Below, one piece after another: positions 44,358-50,889 of a stretch of DNA of 50,889 bases. The notes beneath the pieces are model-generated. The model was not told the origin of the DNA. It ran no database searches and saw only the letters and a list, made by a program, of their open reading frames with translations. Location of the stretch: contig DAOWCY010000024.1 in assembly GCA_030639305.1 (NCBI GenBank), positions 1-50,889 on the forward strand, given 5' to 3'. Source of the DNA: JAGLQA01 sp023135565. Its GTDB lineage: Bacteria; Acidobacteriota; Aminicenantia; UBA2199. The position numbers and the translations under genes were made by a program. Within the stretch, counting starts at the first letter, position 1, and each line of letters opens with the position of its first letter.

Positions 44358-44573
44358 ATGAATAAAAGAAAACATACAAAACTTGTCCACGAGGGAGAAT
44401 ATGCAGCCGAAGTCATCGTCGAGTTAATCGATACCGATGACGGCTGGTCTCCATATTTATCCCTCGATGATGCACAAAAACTCGATGAAGTACGTAAGGC
44501 CCTACGTAAGGGAGACCTGGAATCAGCCGGTAGAATGGCGCGTGTCTTTTCCCTTACGCCTATCGCAGTTTAA
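44358..44573 (+). CDS. Antitoxin-like partner of the DUF4258 remnant
   Basis: A 71-residue small protein, HEGEYAAEVIVELIDTDDGWSPYLSLDDAQKLDEV onward. I recognise the type as the usual downstream neighbour of DUF4258 genes. It starts 2 nt after the toxin-remnant stop, with an AGGAGA site. No frameshift or stop is seen. The retained operon position and intact frame suggest it is still made. Confidence 0.7.
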   Translation: MNKRKHTKLVHEGEYAAEVIVELIDTDDGWSPYLSLDDAQKLDEVRKALRKGDLESAGRMARVFSLTPIAV

Positions 44574-44634
44574 TTTTTTTCAACCTGTACTAACCCCTTA
44601 TAGGCCGCGGATGCCATCCGCCTCCAGGGTGGGA

Positions 44635-45099
44635 TTAATCTTTCTTCTTCTCTTCTTTGCTCTTGGTGATTAAAACGATACCCACTACTATAAGCAATCC
44701 GGGGATGAAATATTCCCAGAAATGATGCTTCAACCAATAATAAGGATAAAAATCGAAAAAATGGAAATTCTGCATTACAAAAACAGCTCCCAATACAATC
44801 AAAACAATTCCCACCAGCAGAGAACCTCCGGTTATAGGCGCAGGTTTCGCCGGTTTTTCCGAAACTTTATCGGGTTTGGTTTCCTTTTTCTCCCCTGCCG
44901 GAGCTTCCCCTTCTCCCACCCTGGCAGCGGGAATGATAATCATGCCGACAATATAAGCAATAACAGCCGACCCTCCGGCAAAAGCCAGTAGTATAAAAAT
45001 AAACCGTACCAGCACGGGGTCGGTTTCAAAATATTCCGCTATTCCACCACATACACCGTCGACCACTTTGTTCTTACGACTCTTATACAATCTTTTCAT
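44635..45099 (-). CDS. PspC-domain membrane protein
   Basis: A 154-residue protein. The PspC domain (residues 1-62) shows KRLYKSRKNKVVDGVCGGIAEYF and DPVLVRFIFILLAFAGGSAVIAYIVGMIIIP. A charged linker rich in Lys, Glu and Pro follows, then two more hydrophobic helices (about 92-112 and 128-145). PspC-type proteins take part in envelope-stress sensing. GCGAGGTGTAACA precedes the ATG. No other psp gene is near. Confidence 0.88.
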   Translation of the reverse strand: MKRLYKSRKNKVVDGVCGGIAEYFETDPVLVRFIFILLAFAGGSAVIAYIVGMIIIPAARVGEGEAPAGEKKETKPDKVSEKPAKPAPITGGSLLVGIVLIVLGAVFVMQNFHFFDFYPYYWLKHHFWEYFIPGLLIVVGIVLITKSKEEKKKD

Positions 45100-45182
45100 T
45101 GTTACACCTCGCAGTTTTTATTCATCACAATATTATAACAACGAAATAAAACGACGATTTGTTCCCAAAAAATTTGTCGCGG

Positions 45183-45395
45183 CGGGACGGCATAGGTCAT
45201 ATAGGACTTATGGGACATATACCGGAAAGGCAGCGAACACTACAGGACTGTCTTAGCCACAGGGCAGCACCGAGAAACACCGAAAAGCATACTCGACGAA
45301 CTCTGAGGGGCTGTGGGACGGTATAGGACATCTGGGACGTATGCCGGGCCGGGGGAGAGTCAGCCCCCTCATCATTCATCACTCATCATTCATAG
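45183..45395. repeat. Dispersed repeat family C, copy 2
   Basis: It contains GGACGGCATAGGTCATATAG, a GCATACTCGACGAACTCTGA block and GGGACGGTATAGGACAT with ATGCCGGGCC. A TCATCATTCATCACTCATCA simple repeat follows. The same order of blocks recurs at 48841-48965. It fills the 290-bp gap between the PspC gene and the S9 peptidase stop. Confidence 0.6.
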
Positions 45396-48083
45396 TTTTA
45401 GACCTTTAATAACCCTGAAACCGGTATAACGGGGCTGGGCTTCGACTGCCGATTTGTCATCCGCGGGACGTTCTGCGGAACCACCGCGGGCTTCGCCCTC
45501 CCCTACTTCTACCCACTCGGCGGCATTGCCGCCTAAATCGAAAATAAGAGTCTTGCCGGTAGGACTAAAACTGCCGGCTGCCTTTAACAGTACGGGCTTT
45601 TTACCGTATTTCTCCAACTCCTTGCGCAGCTTGCGATAATCACCGGGACTCAAGGTATAACCGGCCCAATAATCGAAGGTATTCCCCGATCTTTTTTTAT
45701 ATAGAACCCCGGTCTCATCTTTTTTGGGTAAACGGTAGGTTTCGCCCGTCTTTTTACTCAACCAGCGGGCGTACTCCACCGCCTTCTCAAAAGTAATGCT
45801 GGTGACGGGGAAATTCCCGCTGCCTTCTGCGAAACGGTAATCTTTATCGAATGCAGCCCACTGCGCCCGGGTGACCTCGAACCGGCCTACCTGCTTCTTC
45901 TTGTATTCCACCACTTCGGGGATGAGTAAACCGTTCCTTTGAATGCCGAAAACCCCTTTTACCTTCGCGATTTTTTCGTATTTGGACAGCATGTCTAAAG
46001 GACTGCCTTTTTTCAGGGCTTCGTTCTTTTCTTTATAGGTTTTAAAAAGATATTTCTCGAACCATTCGATCTCTTCCGTTAGTTTTCTGCGCTGGTGAGC
46101 CAGTTTGCGCGGGCCGTGGCCTTCGCCGGGAAAAGAGATAAACCTTACCGGCGCTTTGCCGATTACTTTTAAGGCACGGTAATACTCCCAGCCCTGCTCA
46201 TAAGGAACCGCTCTATCTTTACTGCCGTGGAATATCAGGGTGGGCGTAGTGACCTTATGCAGTTGAAACAGGGGAGATTTTTCAATGTAATGTTCCACTC
46301 TTTCCCAGGGCGGGCCGCCGAAATAGTAATTATCGAAAGCAACGCCAAAGGCACAGTTGCCGAAGTCGCTGGTCCAATTCACATCGCCTGCGCCTAAGCT
46401 GACTGCCCTGTACCTGCCGCTGTGAATGGTCAAGGCAGTGCCCAGGATGGCCCCGTTGCTCCAACCGATGATTCCCAATCTATCTTTATCTACTTTTCCC
46501 CGGGCGATCAAATAATCGACGCCCTTTTCGATGTCCGGTATTTCGTATTCATAATAATGACCGGCAATGGACTCGCCGAATTCGATGCCGTAATTGGAAC
46601 TGCCGTGGTAATTGACTTTTAAAGAGAATGCGCCCCTTTCGCTCATCAGGTGGGCCGGGTAAGTCAAACGGTCGCTGAAAAAATCCATATCGGCGCCGCT
46701 GGGACCGCCGTGGATCATTAGGATCAGGGGGTATTTTTTCCCTTCTTCGTATTTGTAGGGATAATAGAGGATACCTTCAACTGTATCGTCTAAAGCGCCT
46801 TTCCATCTGATTATCGCTGTTTTGGCCAGCGGTTTTTTAAATAAAGGAGACTTTAAATCCATCACTTCCCTTTTTTTGATGAACCGCTCTCCTTTTAATT
46901 CACTCAAGTAGTGCCTATTGGGTAAAGAGGATGTAGAATAAGAGTAAATCATAGTTTTACTATCTTCGCACATTTCTATGGAAGAGATATTCTTTTGTAT
47001 GTCGTTTTTTATCCATTTCCGCTTCCAGGTGTTCCCTTTTTTATAGAAGCGGGCATATTTATTATGGACGCCATCCGGCAAACCCATCACAAAACCGTCC
47101 CCGGTAACACTAATCAGTCTACTGCCATACCTATCCCAGCCTAAATCGATCTCCCGGTGCCGGCGGGTATCCAGGTCATACCAGTACAGTTTATCAACAG
47201 AAGCCTGGGTATATTTCGGATGAGTGCTGTACTCCAGCGGCGCATAGAAACCGCTGTCATCCCTGGCCCAGGTAAATATGCCAAGCGGTTTGAGGTTCTC
47301 CCGGGCAAAAATTTCCGTGGTTTCTTTCGATTCTAAATCCATCAAGTAATGTCTCGGTTTGATTTCCTCGTCTTGCTTATAAAGTAGGCTCATACTTATG
47401 CTGATGACCACCTTCTTTTTGTCATGAGACAGGGAGAATCGCTGCAGGGGTTTGTGATTACCGGTTAACCGGGTAATTTTTTTATCTTTTAGATTGTACT
47501 TAAACAAGCGGGTGACCACCCGGTGTTCTTCATCTTCTACCACTTGAGAGGTATCTTTTTTATCTTTGTTCTCTTTTTCATAAAGGGTGTCCGCTTCCCT
47601 GGAAATGAACAACAAGTTGTCCTTATCGATCCATTCGTATCGATCGACACCCTTTTTAAAATTTGTGAGGGGATAAGGTTCACCGCCCCTGATGTTCATG
47701 ATCCAGATATTGTTTTTCCCTGTTTTTTTGAATTTCCTATCGGTCTTAAAACTGATCTGTTCTTTGCCCGGCACCCAACGCAGCGAGTTGAATTTATCCT
47801 CACCCCTGGTTAACCGGATATTTTCGCCTTTCTTTTCTAATGAAGTAAGGTAAATAACGTCGTAGGTTTTTTGGTCTTCCAGGTTCCATTTCCTGACAAT
47901 CCAGGCCAACCATTTGCCCTCCGGTGAGATGCTGAAATCACGGATACTATCGCCGGTGAGCAGGTCATCAACCTTCCATTTGTATTTCGATTCCTCTTTT
48001 TCGCCGCCGCACAGAACGGCAGCAAAAACCAACAATACCAAAAAAATAAAACAATTCGCATAGATTTTTCTTTTTTTGATCAT
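45390..48083 (-). CDS. S9 prolyl-oligopeptidase-family lipoprotein fused to an FGE-like domain
   Basis: An 897-residue protein. The N-terminal lipobox AVLC marks a lipoprotein. Residues about 35-420 form the propeller of S9 peptidases. Residues about 440-690 form the alpha/beta hydrolase with catalytic Ser542 (GWSNGA), Asp623 (HGSKDR) and His656 (GEGHGP). After a linker, residues about 740-897 resemble the formylglycine-generating-enzyme/sulfatase-modifying fold: RFEVTRAQWAAFDKDY, YARWLSKKTGETYRLP, DLGGNAAEWVEV and RYTGFRVIKGLKL. No cysteine is present in that domain, so formylglycine chemistry is unlikely and a binding role is more probable. GGAGGTATC precedes the ATG. Confidence 0.87.
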   Translation of the reverse strand: MIKKRKIYANCFIFLVLLVFAAVLCGGEKEESKYKWKVDDLLTGDSIRDFSISPEGKWLAWIVRKWNLEDQKTYDVIYLTSLEKKGENIRLTRGEDKFNSLRWVPGKEQISFKTDRKFKKTGKNNIWIMNIRGGEPYPLTNFKKGVDRYEWIDKDNLLFISREADTLYEKENKDKKDTSQVVEDEEHRVVTRLFKYNLKDKKITRLTGNHKPLQRFSLSHDKKKVVISISMSLLYKQDEEIKPRHYLMDLESKETTEIFARENLKPLGIFTWARDDSGFYAPLEYSTHPKYTQASVDKLYWYDLDTRRHREIDLGWDRYGSRLISVTGDGFVMGLPDGVHNKYARFYKKGNTWKRKWIKNDIQKNISSIEMCEDSKTMIYSYSTSSLPNRHYLSELKGERFIKKREVMDLKSPLFKKPLAKTAIIRWKGALDDTVEGILYYPYKYEEGKKYPLILMIHGGPSGADMDFFSDRLTYPAHLMSERGAFSLKVNYHGSSNYGIEFGESIAGHYYEYEIPDIEKGVDYLIARGKVDKDRLGIIGWSNGAILGTALTIHSGRYRAVSLGAGDVNWTSDFGNCAFGVAFDNYYFGGPPWERVEHYIEKSPLFQLHKVTTPTLIFHGSKDRAVPYEQGWEYYRALKVIGKAPVRFISFPGEGHGPRKLAHQRRKLTEEIEWFEKYLFKTYKEKNEALKKGSPLDMLSKYEKIAKVKGVFGIQRNGLLIPEVVEYKKKQVGRFEVTRAQWAAFDKDYRFAEGSGNFPVTSITFEKAVEYARWLSKKTGETYRLPKKDETGVLYKKRSGNTFDYWAGYTLSPGDYRKLRKELEKYGKKPVLLKAAGSFSPTGKTLIFDLGGNAAEWVEVGEGEARGGSAERPADDKSAVEAQPRYTGFRVIKGLKL

Positions 48084-48365
48084 GATACCTCCGCAAAAGA
48101 GTTATACTACATTTTACTGAAAAAGGTTTTTGGGGAACAATTTGGCAGCAGCCAACCTAATAAGCAATTACCGCGGCAAACATCTGTAACTCCCAAAGCC
48201 CCTCGCTGTATAGTGTGCACGTTTTTTGCGATTCTTTAATTTTATAGACTTCGATTCTCTTTTTTATATAAGACCGCCGGGAGTAACGCCCCCGGATAAA
48301 TTCAACCGCCGGTTTTTGACAGCGGAGGGGCCTTATCGTTTTTAATTCATCATTCCATACTCATT

Positions 48366-48710
48366 TCAACGCCCTACTGTGATACCTTCTCCCGGTTTGT
48401 CCGTTTCATCCGCTTCCTTAGGCAGGCTCTCGACAAATTTCATAAAATCGTCACCGGGGTTTATAAGCGATAAGCCCATCTCATAGGGTTCTTGATCGAG
48501 AGTCTGCTTAATCTCCACCCAGTGGATAGTACCTTTTAAGTTAAAAGCTTGATCATTTACCTTAAAACTAATATCTACGGCTTCACCAGGCGGGAATTTC
48601 TCCAACATAACTCTCAACCCCATTTTCGTGATATCCACCATCATACCTTTATCTTCGCCTATTTTTAACAATAGCCTCTTTTTTTTTCTTTCTTCTTTTC
48701 TTTCTTCCAT
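48366..48710 (-). CDS. PilZ-domain protein
   Basis: A 114-residue PilZ-like protein. After a highly charged start (MEERKEERKKKR) come VDITKMGLRVML, in the place of the D/N-x-S-x-x-G motif, and GTIHWVEIKQ with MGLSLINP. PilZ domains bind cyclic di-GMP through an Arg-rich N-terminus and this motif. The exact RxxxR and DxSxxG residues are only partly kept here, so nucleotide binding is uncertain. Expression may be independent, with AGGA upstream of the ATG. Confidence 0.75.
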   Translation of the reverse strand: MEERKEERKKKRLLLKIGEDKGMMVDITKMGLRVMLEKFPPGEAVDISFKVNDQAFNLKGTIHWVEIKQTLDQEPYEMGLSLINPGDDFMKFVESLPKEADETDKPGEGITVGR

Positions 48711-48840
48711 ATTTTAATCCTAATTACCAGTTATATATATATCAAATAAAGGAAAAAAAATCAACCCATTGTAAAAAAAATAGCTTTCGTCATTCGGTTT
48801 TCGTCATTCATTCAGCAAACGGGCATTCGCGAAATCTTAG

Positions 48841-48965
48841 GGGCTGTTTTAGCCACAGAGCACACCGAGACAAAAGCATACTCGACGAACTCTTAGGGGC
48901 TGTGGGACGGTATAGGACATATGCCGGGCCGGGGAAGAGTCAGCCCCCTCATCATTCATAATTCA
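48841..48965. repeat. Dispersed repeat family C, copy 3, in a 741-bp gene-free region
   Basis: The copy holds GCATACTCGACGAACTCTTA, GGGACGGTATAGGACATATG and CCGGGCCGGGG, the same blocks as copy 2. The surrounding gap (48711-49451) has no recognised gene. A 43-codon basic open frame at 49055-49186 without a ribosome-binding site is the only candidate. Confidence 0.6.
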
Positions 48966-49010
48966 GCTTTCAGCCCCTTATAGGTTCCCCGCGCCGCGGG
49001 GTTCACAAAA

Positions 49011-49051
49011 CTATAAACTGTTTATAAACACTATAAACTAAGTTTATAAAC
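49011..49051 (+). repeat. Tandem palindromic 20-22-bp repeat (possible operator)
   Basis: CTATAAACT then GTTTATAAAC (49011-49029), repeated as CTATAAACTAA then GTTTATAAAC (49031-49051). GTTTATAAAC is a perfect 10-bp palindrome. It lies at the edge of the AT-rich region that carries the last two genes. Confidence 0.6.
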
Positions 49052-49451
49052 AAAATGAAAAATTCGCAACAAAAAGGCAACTTCAACGAAAAATATCTTC
49101 TCAAAATTCTTTATATCCCCGATCTAAAAAACGCGAAAAACCGGCGCCTGATAAATCCTGGAAATTATTTATTATCAATGGTTTAAGCGATTCGAGGAAT
49201 TATTTGAATCCAAAACCCATTATTTCAAAGTCTTATTTGAGAGGTGATTTTTCATTGAATATTGCATTTTGGAAAACTTCTTGCTAAAACTTTTTCGAGT
49301 GAAAAAAATGACGGACTTAAATAAAGTACAAAAATTAAAAATAAAAAAATCGATCCCATTAATTACCTTATGCATTCAATTGGAATAAAACAACCGATAA
49401 TAGCATGTTTAACCCAAAATTTTAATAATAAACAAAAAACGAGGAGAAAAT

Positions 49452-50294
49452 ATGGCAAAAATATTTAAAATTAAATTATCTGAAATCAAAATTTATGAAA
49501 ATGGTTATTTTGACAGAGAAAATGGCGTCAATACAATGGAAGCGAGCTTAATCTATCCCTTACCGAACGTCGCTGCTGTAAAATCGATAAGACCCCTGGA
49601 ACTAAAAAAACTGGATGAGACAGATCCAACCGGTAATAAAAAAGTGAGTTATAAAAATTCCTATTCGGAAAACAACCTGGAAAAATTGGAAAGTTTACTG
49701 GAAATTAGCGAAGCAACACAAATGAAGAAAGATATGGAAGAACTCGGTATTATAAAATCGGGAAAGCAAAAGAGAATTCGCAGTTTAGATAAATTGAAAA
49801 CGATATTGGAGAAATATATTAGAGAAAAAAAATTCGATCTTCTTAACTTTCCGGTAAGAGAACTCCTATTCAAACAAAATATTCAAGACTACACTCACCT
49901 GGAAATCCAGATTAGTGCTGTGAGAAAAATAGACAAATATGAGAAACTAATAATCAATATCCTGTCAGCAGGTGCAAAAGCCGGAGCAGCCAGTATAAAA
50001 GCATTATCAGATTTAAATGCCGGTCTAACCGCAATGGTCACAAATTCGGCAAACTCCTTAATCGATATGTTCTCTCCACAAGACAAGAACCTTACAATTG
50101 CCTATGGTATAACCAAAATATCCGAAAATTTTTCAGCAGATGAACTCAAAGTCGATTTATTTATGCCCATAACCGATGGAATCAAAACACCAAAAGATTG
50201 GGATGATTTTGGCCGTGTCACAGAATGGAATATTAAGAACTTTGAAAAGGGAAAAGAGAACGGCTATGTAAAATTCAAAATTGAGAGGCTCTAA
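49452..50294 (+). CDS. Protein of unknown function with an Ala/Gly-rich helical segment
   Basis: A 280-residue protein that I do not recognise. ACGAGGAGAAAAT supports the ATG. There is no signal peptide. The first about 60 residues look beta-rich (FKIKLSEIKIYENGYF, EASLIYPLP). The middle is Lys/Glu-rich helix. Residues about 170-210 form an unusually small-residue, amphipathic stretch (ILSAGAKAGAASIKALSDL, then AGLTAMVTNSANSLIDMF) that could insert in a membrane or form a helical bundle. The last about 65 residues look beta-rich again. The base composition is more AT-rich than the genes to the left, a hint of separate origin. It is followed after 117 bp by a small membrane protein on the same strand. 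Confidence 0.7.
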   Translation: MAKIFKIKLSEIKIYENGYFDRENGVNTMEASLIYPLPNVAAVKSIRPLELKKLDETDPTGNKKVSYKNSYSENNLEKLESLLEISEATQMKKDMEELGIIKSGKQKRIRSLDKLKTILEKYIREKKFDLLNFPVRELLFKQNIQDYTHLEIQISAVRKIDKYEKLIINILSAGAKAGAASIKALSDLNAGLTAMVTNSANSLIDMFSPQDKNLTIAYGITKISENFSADELKVDLFMPITDGIKTPKDWDDFGRVTEWNIKNFEKGKENGYVKFKIERL

Positions 50295-50411
50295 TCGAAG
50301 CTGCACTGAGGCAGGAAATTAAGCTTTACTAATCAGGTAATAATACAATGCAATCACTCAGAAAGAGTTTACGATATAAATTTCATATTTCATTAGAAAA
50401 GGAGGATTTTT

Positions 50412-50771
50412 ATGAGTAATGATGAACAAAATGTCCGAGATATTTGGGGTAAACTTGAAATAATCGGCAAATTAATTTCGGGTGTACTGCTGGCATTGAT
50501 CACGATTTTAATTGGAATTGGTGTCAACAGAGTTGATGAATCATTAAGAAAAGGAGCACTGGTACAAAGTCTCATATCCGATTTAACACAAGATAAGGAA
50601 AGATTTCGCCGGGACGTAGCCCTACTGGCACTTGACCGTACTATTGGAGATGATGATCCCGAAATTGTGGTCGATATTGCTTGGCAGATACTGGTAAATA
50701 AACCGCCGGGATTTAATAACGCTGCAGGTGATATTGCTTTCAATATCATAGGGAAAAGACCGGGTTTTTAG
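50412..50771 (+). CDS. Small single-helix membrane protein of unknown function
   Basis: A 119-residue protein with GGAGG upstream of the ATG. A single strongly hydrophobic helix (about residues 19-38, GKLISGVLLALITILIGIGV) is followed by a soluble helical domain (ALVQSLISDLTQDKERFRRDVALLALDRTIG, DPEIVVDIAWQILV). It is probably an inner-membrane anchor with a short N-terminal tail. No family is recognised. It shares orientation and leader style with the preceding gene, so the two may form a cassette. Confidence 0.65.
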   Translation: MSNDEQNVRDIWGKLEIIGKLISGVLLALITILIGIGVNRVDESLRKGALVQSLISDLTQDKERFRRDVALLALDRTIGDDDPEIVVDIAWQILVNKPPGFNNAAGDIAFNIIGKRPGF

Positions 50772-50812
50772 CGAACTTCCGGGAAGTATTAGTAAAAGGA
50801 GTTATTAACAAA

Positions 50813-50889
50813 ATGAGAAAGTTTTCCACAGGTTTTCCACAGGATTTCCACAAGATTTCCACAGTGAAAACAGGCCGAAGAGCTAATAG
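50813..50889 (+). other. 11-bp-periodic DnaA-box-like array; possible 5' end of a gene
   Basis: Four near-identical 9-mers, TTTTCCACA at 50822 and 50833 and ATTTCCACA at 50844 and 50855, are spaced exactly 11 bp. They resemble the DnaA box TTATCCACA. They also lie in an open frame from the ATG at 50813 with AGGAG upstream, running off the window (MRKFSTGFPQDFHKISTVK). Origin-type site and coding start are both possible. Confidence 0.4.

Noticed and set aside
49055..49186. A 43-codon basic open frame downstream of the GTTTATAAAC repeats
   Set aside because: It has no ribosome-binding site and no recognised family. It is kept only as a remark in the description of the gap.

Overview
The window reads as a chromosome segment of an uncultivated diderm (Gram-negative-type) bacterium of medium GC. 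It carries a complete Tol-Pal envelope system, a TonB-dependent receptor, lipoproteins, a GWxTD-domain protein, an MglA-type GTPase and CSLREA-type beta-helix proteins. That mix, and the many short GC-rich dispersed repeats, remind me most of Acidobacteriota, in particular the Aminicenantes lineage. This placement is inference from gene content, because there is no rRNA gene here.

Layout. 1-1.2 kb: an MNT/HEPN pair and a hicB antitoxin whose hicA partner is truncated. 1.4-2.4 kb: a RarD-type permease. 2.7-7.8 kb: a TonB receptor, a secreted nucleoside hydrolase fused to an FmdE-like domain, and a UMF1-type permease; together they look like an outer-to-inner membrane scavenging route. 7.8-12.1 kb: a GWxTD/TPR protein and a partner-switching module (STAS protein plus a REC-HATPase-SpoIIE protein). 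12.2-17.5 kb: tolQ-tolR-tolA-tolB-pal-cpoB, followed by ssb. 18.1-22.5 kb: an MglA-like GTPase in tandem with a secreted protein of unknown function, a solute-binding protein and a small outer-membrane-like protein. 22.5-24.7 kb: a zeta-like kinase with a small partner and a PIN toxin/antitoxin pair. 25.1-27.1 kb: uvrB. 27.2-33.5 kb: two AAA-like/PD-(D/E)XK paralogues flanking a phd-like remnant and a PEP-synthase/rifampicin-phosphotransferase-like enzyme. 33.6-34.9 kb: a Tat-exported aldo/keto reductase with two 4Fe-4S motifs. 35.2-43.6 kb: three tandem paralogous CSLREA/beta-helix exoproteins. 43.7-48.7 kb: a degraded DUF4258-type toxin with an intact antitoxin, a PspC protein, an S9 peptidase fused to an FGE-like domain and a PilZ protein. 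49-50.9 kb: AT-richer DNA with two unrecognised proteins and an 11-bp-periodic DnaA-box-like array at the edge.

Two themes cut across the segment. First, a palindromic repeat family (called A here) and a second family (B) occur between genes and also inside coding sequences, where they are read in frame as extra peptide. This resembles the in-frame palindromic elements known from Rickettsia. Second, several genes have a near-consensus -10 box ending 6-7 nt before the start codon (uvrB, both AAA/PDDEXK genes, the GWxTD gene, the DUF4258 remnant), which predicts leaderless mRNAs. In addition, three toxin-antitoxin loci carry deletions: two have kept the antitoxin and lost the toxin, and one has a deleted antitoxin and no toxin. 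No rRNA, tRNA, CRISPR array or complete insertion sequence was recognised.
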